A stretch of 64,000 bases of DNA from Marinibaculum pumilum (GCF_042646425.1 NZ_JBHRTR010000024.1:1-64000), one strand, 5' to 3'. Positions 8,059-17,815 are shown, numbered from the stretch's first letter. Numbers and translations are program-made. The notes: generated by a model not told the origin, from the sequence alone.

Positions 8059-9465
8059 TCAGCCGCGCATCTCCTGCGGCAGGTCGATGCCGACCGCCTC
8101 CAGCGCCGCGATCATGGCGTTGCGCACCGCGGTCAGGGCGGCGTCATCCTCGGCCTCGCAACGGGCGACCAGCACCGGCTGGGTGTTGGAGGCGCGTAGC
8201 AGCCACCAGCCCTTGTCCAGGGTGACGCGGACGCCGTCGACGTCGGAGACATCGGCCCCCGCCTGGCGCAGATGGGCATCCAGGCGGGCCACCTTCTCGA
8301 ACTTCTCGGTATCGTCGCAGGGGAAGCGCAGCTCCGGGGTGTTCGCCGGCTGCGGCAGGCTGCGGCGCAGATCGGCGACCTTGTCGGTGCCGGCGGCGAC
8401 CTGGGCCAGGAAGCGCAGCGCGACATAGAGACCGTCGTCGAAGCCGTAGAAGCGGTCTGCGAAGAAGATATGGCCGCTCATCTCGCCGGCCAGCGGCGCC
8501 TTCATCTCCGCCATCTTCTGCTTGATCAGGGAATGGCCGGTTTTCCACATCACCGGTTGGCCGCCCAGCCGCGCGATCTCGTCGAACAGCACCTGGCTGG
8601 CCTTCACGTCGGCGATGATCGGCGCGCCGGGGGCCGCCTGCAGCACCTCGCGCGCCAGCAGGGCGACCAGCTGGTCGCCCCAGATGATCTCACCCCCGCC
8701 GTCGATCACGCCGATCCGGTCGCCATCGCCGTCGAAGGCGAAGCCGAGGTCCAGCCCCTCCCCCGTCACCGCGTCCTGCAGCTGCCGCAAATTGGCCGGC
8801 ACCGTCGGGTCGGGATGGTGGTTGGGGAAGGTGCCGTCGATGGTGGCGTTCAGCAGGCGCTGAACGCCCGGCAGGCGCGCCGCCACGGCGCTGACCGTTT
8901 CCGCCGTCGCGCCGTTGCCCGGGTCCCAGGCGACCTTCAGCGGCCGCTTCAGGTCGATGTCGCGCAGCAGCCGGTCGATATAGGCGTCGAACACCGGCGC
9001 GTCGGCAGCGGAACCGCTGCCGCTGGCGAAATCGCCCGCGGCGATGCGGCGGCCCAGGTCCAGGATCGCCTGGCCGTAGACCGGCCCGCCCTTCGGCGAG
9101 CGCGGCCCGCGCATCATCTTGAAACCGTTATGGTCCGGCGGATTGTGGCTGCCGGTAACCATCAGCCCGGCATCGGCGTCCAGGTGATAGACGGCGAAAT
9201 AGAGCATCGGGGTCGGGCCGCGGCCGATGCGCAGCACTTCGGCGCCGGCGGCGATCATGCCGTCCTCGACCGCGGCGACGAAATCGGGCGAGCTGAGCCG
9301 GCCATCATAGCCCAGGCAGATCCGGGGCGACGCCTTCTCCTCCGCGGTGGCGCTGGCGAAGGCGCGGCCGATGCTGCGGGCATCCTCGACCGACAGGGTC
9401 TCCCCCACCACGCCGCGGATATCGTATTCCCGCAGGATGGTGGGATGCAGCGCCGCGCCGCTCAT
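8059..9465 (-). CDS. phosphomannomutase/phosphoglucomutase
   Basis: A 468-residue alpha-D-phosphohexomutase of the AlgC/ManB type, interconverting hexose 6-phosphates and 1-phosphates. The phosphoserine loop is VTGSHNPP with S106, the Mg2+ loop is DGDGDR (D245, D247, D249), and the sugar-specificity loop has GEMSGHIFF. The C-terminal domain contains the phosphate-binding RASNTQP. It reads directly out of ugd: its ATG overlaps the ugd stop by four bases. With GalU and Ugd it supplies mannose or glucose 1-phosphate for nucleotide sugars. Sequence alone does not settle mannose versus glucose preference; AlgC-type enzymes use both. Confidence 0.93.
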   Translation of the reverse strand: MSGAALHPTILREYDIRGVVGETLSVEDARSIGRAFASATAEEKASPRICLGYDGRLSSPDFVAAVEDGMIAAGAEVLRIGRGPTPMLYFAVYHLDADAGLMVTGSHNPPDHNGFKMMRGPRSPKGGPVYGQAILDLGRRIAAGDFASGSGSAADAPVFDAYIDRLLRDIDLKRPLKVAWDPGNGATAETVSAVAARLPGVQRLLNATIDGTFPNHHPDPTVPANLRQLQDAVTGEGLDLGFAFDGDGDRIGVIDGGGEIIWGDQLVALLAREVLQAAPGAPIIADVKASQVLFDEIARLGGQPVMWKTGHSLIKQKMAEMKAPLAGEMSGHIFFADRFYGFDDGLYVALRFLAQVAAGTDKVADLRRSLPQPANTPELRFPCDDTEKFEKVARLDAHLRQAGADVSDVDGVRVTLDKGWWLLRASNTQPVLVARCEAEDDAALTAVRNAMIAALEAVGIDLPQEMRG

Positions 9466-10805
9466 TGCGCGGCCTCCGTATTGCCTGCCGCCGGGTCGAC
9501 CTTCGGCCGGCCGATGGAGTGGTAGACGAAGCCGGCCTCCCGCGCCTCGTCCAGGGTGTAGATGTTGCGCAGATCGACCAGCAGCGGCACCCGCATCAGC
9601 TCACGCACCCTGGCCAGGTCGAGCGCCCGGAACTGATTCCATTCGGTGACGATCACCAGGGCGTCCGCATCGGACATCACCGCATAGGCATCGTCGCACC
9701 AGGCGACCCCGTCGATCAGCTTGCGCGCCTCCTCCATGCCCTCCGGGTCGAAGACGCTCACCTCCGCCCCGGCATTCACCAGGCCGGGCACGACCTCCAG
9801 GCTGGGGCTCTCCCGCATGTCGTCGGTGTTCGGCTTGAAGGTCAGGCCCAGCACGCCGATCTTCCGGCCCCGCACCGAGCCGCCGCAGGCGGCGACCACC
9901 TTGTCCACCATCTGCCGCTTGCGGGCATCGTTCACCGCGACCACCGTCTCCACGATCGACAGCGGTGCCTCCGCCCGCCGGGCCAGCGCCACCAGCGCCC
10001 GGGTGTCCTTCGGGAAGCAGGAACCGCCATAGCCCGGCCCCGCATGCAGGAACTTCGCGCCGATCCGCTTGTCCAGGCCGATCCCCCGGGCGACGTCCTG
10101 GACGTTCACCCCGACCTTTTCGCACAGGTCCGCCACCTCGTTGATGAAGGTGATCTTGGTCGCCAGGAAGGTGTTGGCGGCGTACTTGATCAGCTCCGCC
10201 GTCTCCAGGTCGGTGAACAGGACCGGCGTCTCGTTCAGGAACAGCGGGCGGTAGACCAGGCGCATCGCGTCGCGCGCGCGCTGGCTGCGGACGCCGACCA
10301 CCACCCGGTCGGGCCGCATGAAATCCTCGATCGCGGAGCCCTCGCGCAGGAATTCCGGATTGGAAGCGATGTCGACATCGGCATCAGGCCGCGTCCTGGC
10401 GACCACCCGCGCGACCTCCGCGCCGGTACCGACCGGCACCGTCGACTTGGTGACGATCACGGTATAGCCGTCGACCGCGCGCGCGACCTGTTCCGCGGCG
10501 GCGTAGACATAGCTCAGGTCCGCCTCGCCATCGCCGCGGCGGGACGGCGTGCCGACCGCGATGAAGACCGCGTCCGCCTGCGCCACCGGTTCGGTCAGGT
10601 CGGTGGCGAAATGCAGCCGGCCCGCCTTCGTGTTGCGGGCCACGACCTCCTCCAGCCCCGGCTCGAAGATCGGGATCCGGCCCGCCTCCAGCGCGGCGAT
10701 GCGGCTGGCATCGGTATCGACGCAGGTGACGTCATGGCCGAACTCGGAAAAACAGGCACCGGAGACGAGTCCGACATAGCCGGTGCCGATCATCGCCACG
10801 CGCAT
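9462..10805 (-). CDS. ugd: UDP-glucose 6-dehydrogenase
   Basis: A 447-residue UDP-glucose/GDP-mannose dehydrogenase family enzyme that oxidises UDP-glucose to UDP-glucuronate with two NAD+. The N-terminal Rossmann motif is MIGTGYVGLVSG. The catalytic thiol C263 is in GPGYGGSCFPKD, the lysine region is ELIKYAANTFLA, and the C-terminal domain has GLTFKPNTDDMRESPS. The length and layout fit bacterial Ugd. It is the middle gene of galU-ugd-mutase, 75 bases after galU and overlapping the mutase, so UDP-glucuronate for exopolysaccharide or lipopolysaccharide is the likely output of the operon. Confidence 0.95.
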   Translation of the reverse strand: MRVAMIGTGYVGLVSGACFSEFGHDVTCVDTDASRIAALEAGRIPIFEPGLEEVVARNTKAGRLHFATDLTEPVAQADAVFIAVGTPSRRGDGEADLSYVYAAAEQVARAVDGYTVIVTKSTVPVGTGAEVARVVARTRPDADVDIASNPEFLREGSAIEDFMRPDRVVVGVRSQRARDAMRLVYRPLFLNETPVLFTDLETAELIKYAANTFLATKITFINEVADLCEKVGVNVQDVARGIGLDKRIGAKFLHAGPGYGGSCFPKDTRALVALARRAEAPLSIVETVVAVNDARKRQMVDKVVAACGGSVRGRKIGVLGLTFKPNTDDMRESPSLEVVPGLVNAGAEVSVFDPEGMEEARKLIDGVAWCDDAYAVMSDADALVIVTEWNQFRALDLARVRELMRVPLLVDLRNIYTLDEAREAGFVYHSIGRPKVDPAAGNTEAAQ

Positions 10806-10880
10806 TGTGGCCCCCCAAGATTCTGCGCCGGACCCTGCCGCCAGAGCGGACGGCGCCGGGTTCCGACGCTGGTTGCCCCG

Positions 10881-11795
10881 CTACCTGCCGTACTTGCTGC
10901 CGTACAGCGCGTGCAGGCGCTGGCCCAGGAATTCCGCGACGGACGGGCCGATATCGGACCGCGCCAGGCCGAAGGCCAGGTTGGCGCAGAGAAACCCGGC
11001 CTTGTCGCCGCAGTCGAAGCGCTCGCCTTCAAACGCCAAAGCGTGGAACGGCGTCTCGCCGATCATCGCCGCCATCGCGTCGGTCAGCTGGATCTCGCCG
11101 CCGGCGCCGGCCTGGGTCTGCGACAGCCGGTCGAACACCTCCGGCTGCAGGATGTAGCGGCCGATCACCGCCAGGCGGGACGGCGCCTCTTCCGGGGCCG
11201 GCTTTTCCACCAGGGCCTTCACGCCGACCAGTTCGCCCGGCGCCGCGGCGGCACGCCCGCCCTCGGCGGTGATGATGCCGTAGCGGCTGGTCTCCTCCTG
11301 CGCGACTTCCATGGCAGCGACGATATTGCCGCCAACCTCCTCATAGGCCTCGACCATCTGCTTCAGGCAGGGGGTCCGGCTCAGGATCAGGTCGTCCGCC
11401 AGCAGCACGGCGAAGGGCTCCCGCCCCACCAGATGCGCGGCGCAGGCCACCGCATGCCCCAGCCCCAGCGGCTGCATCTGCCGGGTATAGGCGACCCGGC
11501 CGGGCGGCGGCACGAAGGCATCCACCTGCTGCAGGGCGCTGTCCTTGCCGCGCCGGCGCAGGGTGTCTTCCAGCTCGTAGGAATGGTCGAAATGATCCTC
11601 GATCACCGCCTTGCCGCGGCCGGTGACGAAGACGAAATGGTCGATCCCGGCGGCCTGCGCCTCTTCCAGCGCATACTGGATCAGCGGCTTGTCGACGACC
11701 GGGAGCATCTCCTTCGGCATCGCCTTGGTGGCGGGAAGGAAACGCGTCCCCAGGCCACCGACCGGGAACACCGCGGTACGGACCTTCTGCTTCAT
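10881..11795 (-). CDS. galU: UTP-glucose-1-phosphate uridylyltransferase
   Basis: A 304-residue GalU that makes UDP-glucose from UTP and glucose 1-phosphate. The nucleotide-binding loop GGLGTRFLPATKAMPKEM is at residues 13-30, followed by KPLIQYALEEA, GLGHAVACA, the metal-binding VLLADDL and GRYILQPEVF. The ATG at 11795 places MKQKVRTAVFPVGG at the N-terminus as in other GalU proteins; in-frame sequence upstream is unlike the family. It is the first gene of the minus-strand nucleotide-sugar set, feeding Ugd directly. Confidence 0.95.
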   Translation of the reverse strand: MKQKVRTAVFPVGGLGTRFLPATKAMPKEMLPVVDKPLIQYALEEAQAAGIDHFVFVTGRGKAVIEDHFDHSYELEDTLRRRGKDSALQQVDAFVPPPGRVAYTRQMQPLGLGHAVACAAHLVGREPFAVLLADDLILSRTPCLKQMVEAYEEVGGNIVAAMEVAQEETSRYGIITAEGGRAAAAPGELVGVKALVEKPAPEEAPSRLAVIGRYILQPEVFDRLSQTQAGAGGEIQLTDAMAAMIGETPFHALAFEGERFDCGDKAGFLCANLAFGLARSDIGPSVAEFLGQRLHALYGSKYGR

Positions 11796-11992
11796 TGGCG
11801 TGGCGGCATTCCTGCTGGCGGGCCTGACGGCTGGATGGGCCTGGCGGCCGGTGGGTCTATCGGACCGGACGGTACCGGATCCGGATACGGGTGGCCACGC
11901 GGCCAACGGACCGCAACGCCCCGGCACGAACGGTTTTTACGCCCCCGCCCAAGCCCGTTGCAAGGTCGAAACCGTCAACGCATGCGGCCGCT

Positions 11993-12883
11993 TCAGGTTC
12001 CCAGAAGGACATCCTTCGCCTCGTTGATCTTGCCGGCCAGGTAGTTGGAGCCGCCATGGTCGGGGTGCAGCTTCTTCATCAGCCGGCGATGCGCCTCGCG
12101 GACCTCGTCCGGCCCGGCATCGGTTCCCAGGTTCAGGATCTCCCGCGCCTCGGCCGGCGACATGCGGCCGCGGCGGCCCCCGTCCGCACCACCGCCCTTC
12201 GCGCCGCCCCGGCTTCCGGACCGGTCCCGGTCCCCGGCCTCCGACCGATTGCCCGTACCGCCCCCGTCGCCCGCACCGCCATGCATGTGCCGCCAGTCGG
12301 GCCCGACCATGCGATCCAGATAGGCCTCCAGCAGGCTGACCGAGTCGGGATCCTCCACCTCGCATTCGCGCAACAGGACGATCAGTTCGTCGGCCTGCAG
12401 CGCCTCGATCCGGCGGCCGCGGAAGCGGCCCTGCAGCACCGTGCCCGACATCTCGCCGGTGTCATGTTCCAGGGTCATGCGCAGCCAGGCGGTCTGTACC
12501 TGCGACGAATTGCCGGCGCCGCCGGCGGCATCGTGCCAGCGCGGACCGCTGCCCGGCGCACCGCCTGCGCCTGGCCAGGTGCCGCCCGCCCCTGGCCGTC
12601 CCTGCCCGGCGCCGCCGAACAGGCTGCCCAACATGCCGAACAGGCCGCCGCCCATGCCCAAACCGCCCGGCGCCTTGCCGAAGGCCAGCAGCGCCCCCAT
12701 GCCCAGAAGCCCGGCCAGCATCGGCCGGCCGAAGGCCAGCAGCGCCAGCGCAGCCGCGCCCAGCAGGGTGCCGCCGGTGATCCGGATCACCTTGGCCAGC
12801 TTCTTCGGGTCGGCGGTCAGCAGCACGCGCCCGGCCAGCAGCAGGGCGCCGATCAGGCAGAGGGCAAGGATGAACCAGGCCAT
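11993..12883 (-). CDS. membrane-anchored J-domain protein
   Basis: A 296-residue protein with two or three hydrophobic segments in residues 1-70, a long Gly/Pro-rich linker, a conserved middle block (LRMTLEHDTGEMSGTVLQG, then LLREC and LLEAYLDRM), a second low-complexity Gly/Asp/Arg linker, and a C-terminal J domain with HPD at 273-275. J proteins stimulate DnaK ATPase; this topology, with the J domain at the extreme C-terminus, resembles TIM14/Pam18-like proteins common in alphaproteobacteria. The client is unknown. It starts 10 bases after the VWA-like gene ends, so the two should be one transcript. Confidence 0.85.
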   Translation of the reverse strand: MAWFILALCLIGALLLAGRVLLTADPKKLAKVIRITGGTLLGAAALALLAFGRPMLAGLLGMGALLAFGKAPGGLGMGGGLFGMLGSLFGGAGQGRPGAGGTWPGAGGAPGSGPRWHDAAGGAGNSSQVQTAWLRMTLEHDTGEMSGTVLQGRFRGRRIEALQADELIVLLRECEVEDPDSVSLLEAYLDRMVGPDWRHMHGGAGDGGGTGNRSEAGDRDRSGSRGGAKGGGADGGRRGRMSPAEAREILNLGTDAGPDEVREAHRRLMKKLHPDHGGSNYLAGKINEAKDVLLGT

Positions 12884-12893
12884 GGGCGGGCCG

Positions 12894-13631
12894 CTAGCGC
12901 AGCTGGCCGGTCAGCAGCGCAACGTCGCCGCCATGCGCCTTGGCGAAATCCTCCAGCGCCGGGCGGCCGCCGGCGGCATAGACCGCGACCGCCGACAGCA
13001 GGTCGCGCAGCGCGCGGGCCGAACTGGCGTCGAAGCTGCAATAGGCGCCGCCGCTCAGATGAGCGATCTGCTGGAAGCCCATCCGGGCATAGGGCTCCGC
13101 GCCCTCCTGGAAGACGAAGCAGGGCACGCCCAGCACGCCCAGTTCGCCGGCCAGGTGGGCCAGGTCGTCGACCTTCTCCTCCATGCAGTCGCCGACATAG
13201 ACCAGGGCGTTGACCCGGCGGCGGCGTGTTTCCGCCGCGCAATGCTTCAGGATACGGCCGATCTGGGTATAGCCGCCACGGCAGGACACCTTGCCCATAT
13301 AGTCGACCAGCCGGGCGCTGTCGGAGACCCAGGGCGAAGACTTGCATTCGCTGTAGCCGCGGAAGAAGACCAGCTGGACGTCCAGCCCGCCCAGCGCGGC
13401 GGTTTCCAGGAACATCCGGTTCTGCAGGTGGCTGGCGCGGTCCCAGGTCGGCTGCCGGCTGGCGGTCGCGTCCATGCCGAATATCAGGCGGCCGCGGGTG
13501 CCGGCCGGCTTGACGTTCGGCGTGCGCGCCAGCTTGTCCAGGAAAGCATCGACCTCCGCGCCGCCGCTGTCGCGGCCACGTGTCGCGGCACCGTCGCGCC
13601 GCCGGTCGATATGCCGATCGCTTCCGGACAT
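12894..13631 (-). CDS. VWA-like domain protein
   Basis: A 245-residue cytosolic protein built on a von Willebrand factor A-like fold: RLIFGMDATASRQ occupies the first strand and metal-site region, VQLVFFRGYSECKS the next, then ALVYVGDCMEE and VPCFVFQEG. The canonical MIDAS DxSxS is replaced by DATAS, which keeps Asp and the final Ser. An N-terminal 25 residues are charged and probably disordered. The protein is widespread in alphaproteobacteria but I know of no established function. It is tightly linked to the J-domain gene and lies 89 bases downstream of mipZ on the same strand. Confidence 0.75.
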   Translation of the reverse strand: MSGSDRHIDRRRDGAATRGRDSGGAEVDAFLDKLARTPNVKPAGTRGRLIFGMDATASRQPTWDRASHLQNRMFLETAALGGLDVQLVFFRGYSECKSSPWVSDSARLVDYMGKVSCRGGYTQIGRILKHCAAETRRRRVNALVYVGDCMEEKVDDLAHLAGELGVLGVPCFVFQEGAEPYARMGFQQIAHLSGGAYCSFDASSARALRDLLSAVAVYAAGGRPALEDFAKAHGGDVALLTGQLR

Positions 13632-13720
13632 CCGTCACACAATCCAGGTCAAGCTGCGCCGGCAGCAGCCGGCCCTTCCAGACCTATTAGATTGGTACGA
13701 TACGGACCCTGTCCAGTCGG

Positions 13721-14572
13721 TCAGGCTGCGCCTCTCTGGGGTTCCTGTTCGCCTGCGGAATCGAAGGCATTCTGCGCCACCGGCAGCTTGAGCCCGCGCA
13801 GCAGCGCGCGCACCTCGGATCGCGCGGCGACATGGCTCATCGTCATGTTCATGCCGGCCTCCGGCTCCGCCAGGTCGGAAAGGGTCAGGCCGGACAGGAA
13901 CATCTCGCGGAAGATCACCCGCTCGCCGAAGCCCGGCACCAGGCGGAAGCCGATACGCTTCGCCAGCTTCTCCAGCACCCGGCCGACCCGCCGCTTGTTC
14001 TTGGCATCCAGGTTGGACAGCCGGTTGCGGATCACGATCCAGTCCAGGTTGGTGCCGGTGCGCAGCATGCGCTGCTTGCGCTGTTCGAAGACCATCTCGG
14101 AATAATGGCTCAGCTTGCTCTGCGCGATCTCCCGCGGGTTGACCTGCGCCAGCAGGTCCAGGTCGATGAAGCTGTCGTTCATCGGCGTCACCAGGGTGTC
14201 GGCATAGGAATGGCCAAGCGCCGCCAGGTAGGTGTGGTTGCCGGGACAGTCGACCACGATGAAGTCGTGCCGGTCGCTGAAGCGGGCGTGCCATTCCTCG
14301 AAGCGAGCGCCCTCCTCCGCCTCCGCCTCCGCCCGGTCCTGCGCTTCGGACCGGCGGATCGACACCCAGTCCGGCATCGGCAGCCGGACCTGCATCTGAT
14401 CCATATAGGCCTGCCGGTTCTCCAGGTAGCGGCTCAGGGTGCGCTGCCGTCCGTCCAGGTCGATGGCTCCGACCCGGTAGCCGGCATAGAGCAGGCCGAC
14501 CACAAGATGCACCGCGGTCGTCGACTTGCCGGAACCGCCTTTCTCGTTCCCCAGAACGATGGTATGCGCCAT
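13721..14572 (-). CDS. mipZ: division-site selection ATPase MipZ
   Basis: A 283-residue ParA/MinD superfamily ATPase. The deviant Walker A is N9-EKGGSGKST with the signature Lys 11 and Lys 16; AIDLDGRQRTLSRYLENR and FIVVDCPGNHTYL follow. The block GTNLDWIVIRNRL and the late GERVIFREMF are characteristic of MipZ rather than chromosomal ParA. MipZ binds ParB near the origin and forms bipolar gradients that inhibit FtsZ, placing the Z ring at mid-cell in alphaproteobacteria without Min. The ATG at 14572 begins right at the ATPase strand. ParB is not in the window. The gene is divergent from the oxidoreductase with 249 bases between. Confidence 0.9.
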   Translation of the reverse strand: MAHTIVLGNEKGGSGKSTTAVHLVVGLLYAGYRVGAIDLDGRQRTLSRYLENRQAYMDQMQVRLPMPDWVSIRRSEAQDRAEAEAEEGARFEEWHARFSDRHDFIVVDCPGNHTYLAALGHSYADTLVTPMNDSFIDLDLLAQVNPREIAQSKLSHYSEMVFEQRKQRMLRTGTNLDWIVIRNRLSNLDAKNKRRVGRVLEKLAKRIGFRLVPGFGERVIFREMFLSGLTLSDLAEPEAGMNMTMSHVAARSEVRALLRGLKLPVAQNAFDSAGEQEPQRGAA

Positions 14573-14821
14573 GCGACCGGTGCACCTCGCTTGATTTTCG
14601 CCCCGCCGGCGCCCGCACCGGATGGTGCCGCCGCGGGCGGGGCCGTCTGTGACAAAGCATTGCCGGCAGCCCGCAGACCCGGTCAAGTACCCGGCCGCAA
14701 CGGGCGGTTTCACGCGTTTCCGCGGCGTCCGGGCGGCTGCCGGCAGAATCGGTGCACATTCCCGGCAGGCCTCGAATCGCACCGGCAAGAACAGTGCAGG
14801 TGCCGCAGGTTGGAGACAGGA

Positions 14822-15931
14822 ATGGACGAAGTTGATGCCGTCGTGGTCGGTGCCGGCGTGGTGGGGTTGGCCGCGGCGCGGGCGCTCGCCCTGCAGGGGC
14901 GCGAGGTGATCGTGCTGGAGGCGGAAGATGCCATCGGCACAGGCACCTCGTCGCGCAACAGCGAGGTAATCCATGCCGGCATCTACTATCCCACCGGCAG
15001 CCTGAAGGCGGCGTCCTGCATCGCCGGGCGCCGCCGGCTCTACGCCTATTGCGACAGCCGGGGCATCCCCTACCGCCGCTGCGGCAAGCTGATCGTCGCC
15101 GCCGATGACGAGGAACTGCCGAAGCTGGAGGCCCTGGTCGTGAAGGCGGAGGAGAACGGCCTGACCGGGCCGGACGAGGCGCTGCGCATGATCGGCCATA
15201 ACGAGGCGCTGGCGCTGGAACCTGAACTGGCCTGCATCGCCGCCGCCGTCTCGCCCTCCACCGGCATCATCGACAGCCACGGCCTGATGCTCTCCTACCA
15301 GGGGGAGATGGAGGCGTGCGGCGGCATGATCGCCTTCAACACGCCGCTGCTCCGTGCAGAAGCCACCGGCGGCGGCTTCGAGATCTCCGCCGGGGGCGAC
15401 GATTTCCGCCTCCGCACACGGGTCCTGGTGAATGCCGCCGGGCTGCATGCGCAGGAGGTGGCGCGCCGGATCGACGGCCTGGCGGCAGGTACCATCCCGC
15501 CCGGCTACTACGCGAAGGGCTGCTATTTCAGTCTGGCCGGCCGCGCGCCGTTCAGCCGGCTGGTCTATCCGATGCCGGTCAAGGCGGGGCTGGGTGTCCA
15601 CCTGACCATCGACCTGGGCGGCCAGGCCCGCTTCGGCCCGGACGCGGAATATGTCGACAGCCTGGACTATGACGTCGACCCGCGGCGCGCCGACAGCTTC
15701 TACGCCGCGATCCGGCGCTACTGGCCGGCTTTGCCCGACGGTGCCCTGCAGCCGGGCTATGCCGGCATCCGGCCGAAACTTCAGGCGCCGGGCGAGGATC
15801 CGAAGGACTTCCTGATTCAGGGCCCGGCGGACCATGGCCTGCCCGGGCTGGTCAACCTCTACGGCATCGAGAGCCCGGGCCTGACCGCCTCGCTGGACCT
15901 GGCCGACCGGGTGACCGCGGCGCTCGACTAA
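14822..15931 (+). CDS. FAD-dependent oxidoreductase, L-2-hydroxyglutarate oxidase-like
   Basis: A 369-residue DAO-family flavoprotein. The FAD-binding motif VVVGAGVVGLAAARALA is at the N-terminus, followed by the family signature SSRNSEVIHAGIYY, in which His and Tyr fit the L-2-hydroxyglutarate dehydrogenase/oxidase group, and by GYAGIRPKL near the end. Such enzymes oxidise L-2-hydroxyglutarate, a promiscuous by-product of malate dehydrogenase. There is no signal peptide. The ATG at 14822 follows an AGGA motif. It is the first of three plus-strand genes with 89-109 base gaps; shared transcription is possible but not shown. Confidence 0.85.
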   Translation: MDEVDAVVVGAGVVGLAAARALALQGREVIVLEAEDAIGTGTSSRNSEVIHAGIYYPTGSLKAASCIAGRRRLYAYCDSRGIPYRRCGKLIVAADDEELPKLEALVVKAEENGLTGPDEALRMIGHNEALALEPELACIAAAVSPSTGIIDSHGLMLSYQGEMEACGGMIAFNTPLLRAEATGGGFEISAGGDDFRLRTRVLVNAAGLHAQEVARRIDGLAAGTIPPGYYAKGCYFSLAGRAPFSRLVYPMPVKAGLGVHLTIDLGGQARFGPDAEYVDSLDYDVDPRRADSFYAAIRRYWPALPDGALQPGYAGIRPKLQAPGEDPKDFLIQGPADHGLPGLVNLYGIESPGLTASLDLADRVTAALD

Positions 15932-16020
15932 GGGCAGGTCGGCCCGGAAGCCAGGTGACGAACCGCTACGCTCGCTGTAGACCCTTGCAAAAGGGACGAT
16001 GACACGGACAGGGGCGGACC

Positions 16021-17706
16021 ATGGGGCGACCGGGCGGGGGAACCACCAGGCGGCGTTTCCTGCAGGGGCTGGGCGCGCTGGGCGGCGCGGCGGCGGTCTA
16101 TCACGGCGCCGGCGCCCTGGGCCTGCTGAAGATGAAGAGCGCGCAGGCCGCGATGGCGGACTATCCCGCCGGTACCGGCACCGGCCATTCGGTGGTCGTG
16201 ATCGGTGCCGGGGTGGCCGGCATCTGTGCCGCCTGGCATCTGGCCCGGGCCGGCTTCGCCGTCACCGTGCTGGAGGCGAATGCCCGCCCCGGCGGGCGCA
16301 ATTTCACCATCCGCGACGGCGACAGCTTCGCCGAAGTGGGCGGCCCGGTGCAGACCGCCCGGTTCGTCCAGAACAGCTATCCGGACGGCACGCCGGTGCC
16401 GGTGCCGACCTACGCCAATTGCGGCGCCGGCCGCATCGGCGCCCACAGCGCGCTGGTGCTGGACTATTGCCGCCGCTTCGGCACCCGGCTTGAGCCCTAC
16501 CAGTTCTACAGCGCCAGCGCGCTGCTGCAGAGCGATCGCGCCTTCGGCGGCCGGCCGATGCCGATGCGCCAGATCCGCCACAACCTGCGCGGCGAGATCG
16601 CGGAGATGCTGGCCACGAACGTGCAGCAGAAGGGCCTCGACGCGCCTCTGACGAAGGAGGACCGTGACCGCTTCCTGGCTATGCTGCAGCAGTTCGGCGA
16701 CCTGCGCAGCCTGCCGGACGGCCGCTACCTGTTCGACCAGACCGAGCGCGCGGGCTTCCTGATCGACCCGATCGCCGGCCTGGAGGCGGGCGAGCCGATG
16801 CCGGCGGTGAGCCTGAGGGAGATCCTGCAGTCCGACTTCTGGAACCATAAGCTGTTCCAGCAGCTGTCCTACCGCTGGCAGGCCACCCTGGTGCAGCCGG
16901 TCGGCGGCATGGACATGCTCTGGCGCAACATGCTGCGGCAGGAAATGCCGGACGGCCGTATCCTGGCCGACAGGATGCGCCTGCAAAGCCCGGTTGCGGA
17001 GATCCGCAACCGCGACGACGGCGTCACCGTCGTCACCGAGGCCGGCGAACAGCTCGACGCGGCGTTCTGCATCTCCACCATCGCGCCGCCGCAGCTGGCG
17101 GAGCGGGTGCAGGGGCTGGAACCGCCGGTGGTCGCCGCCCTGGCCGACGTGCCCTACGAGCCCTGCGTGACCATGGCGGCGCAGTTCGACAACCGCTTCT
17201 GGGAGAGCGACAGCAGGACCACCGGCCGCATCCTGGGCGGCATCAGCTGGACGGACGGGGTCACCGACCAGCTCTGGTACCCGTCGTCGGAATTCTTCAC
17301 CACGCATGGCGTGATGCGCATCTGCTACAATTTCGACAGGACCGCCGCCGCCTTCGGCGCCCTCAGCCCGTCGGAGCGCCTGGATGCCGCCATCGCCCAG
17401 GGCGAGAAGTTCCATCCCGGCCTGTTCGCCAGGCACATCATGCGCGAGTCCGCGGTCAGCGTCGCCTGGCACCGCATGCCCTATTTCATCGGCATCGGCG
17501 TCTACGAGGACTATTACGCCGATGGCGAGGTCGATCCGAACCGCGGCAACCTGGACCGCTACCGCTTCCTGAAGACCCGCTTCCCGGCGGGAAGGCTGCA
17601 TCTGGCGGGCGACTATTTCAGCCTGGTGCCGGGCTGGATGGACGGCGCCCTGGAATCCGCGGAACAGGCCGTCAGCCAGATCGTCCACCAGGTCCGCAGC
17701 CGCTGA
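16021..17706 (+). CDS. Tat-exported flavin amine oxidase
   Basis: A 561-residue FAD-dependent amine oxidoreductase. The N-terminus has a twin-arginine signal, RRRFLQGLGALGG, followed by a hydrophobic stretch and SAQAA, so the protein should be exported folded with its FAD. The dinucleotide motif VVVIGAGVAGICAAWHLA and VLEANARPGGR follow, and the C-terminal LAGDYFSLVPGWMDGALESAE completes the FAD site in the usual monoamine oxidase manner. The substrate may be an amine or amino acid released in the periplasm; the sequence does not identify it. The downstream desaturase is 109 bases away. Confidence 0.87.
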   Translation: MGRPGGGTTRRRFLQGLGALGGAAAVYHGAGALGLLKMKSAQAAMADYPAGTGTGHSVVVIGAGVAGICAAWHLARAGFAVTVLEANARPGGRNFTIRDGDSFAEVGGPVQTARFVQNSYPDGTPVPVPTYANCGAGRIGAHSALVLDYCRRFGTRLEPYQFYSASALLQSDRAFGGRPMPMRQIRHNLRGEIAEMLATNVQQKGLDAPLTKEDRDRFLAMLQQFGDLRSLPDGRYLFDQTERAGFLIDPIAGLEAGEPMPAVSLREILQSDFWNHKLFQQLSYRWQATLVQPVGGMDMLWRNMLRQEMPDGRILADRMRLQSPVAEIRNRDDGVTVVTEAGEQLDAAFCISTIAPPQLAERVQGLEPPVVAALADVPYEPCVTMAAQFDNRFWESDSRTTGRILGGISWTDGVTDQLWYPSSEFFTTHGVMRICYNFDRTAAAFGALSPSERLDAAIAQGEKFHPGLFARHIMRESAVSVAWHRMPYFIGIGVYEDYYADGEVDPNRGNLDRYRFLKTRFPAGRLHLAGDYFSLVPGWMDGALESAEQAVSQIVHQVRSR

Positions 17707-17815
17707 GCCGGGCGGGCCGCCCGACGAAATCGGCGCGGCCGCGATTGTCCTGACGCCGCAGACAACCCATGTAAAAGGGGCAGCCGAACACAGGCACAAC
17801 CTTCAAGGACCGCGA

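Noticed and set aside
14573..14821. GANTC methylation sites between mipZ and the oxidoreductase
   Set aside because: Two sites in 249 bases are near the number expected by chance, so no CcrM control can be argued.
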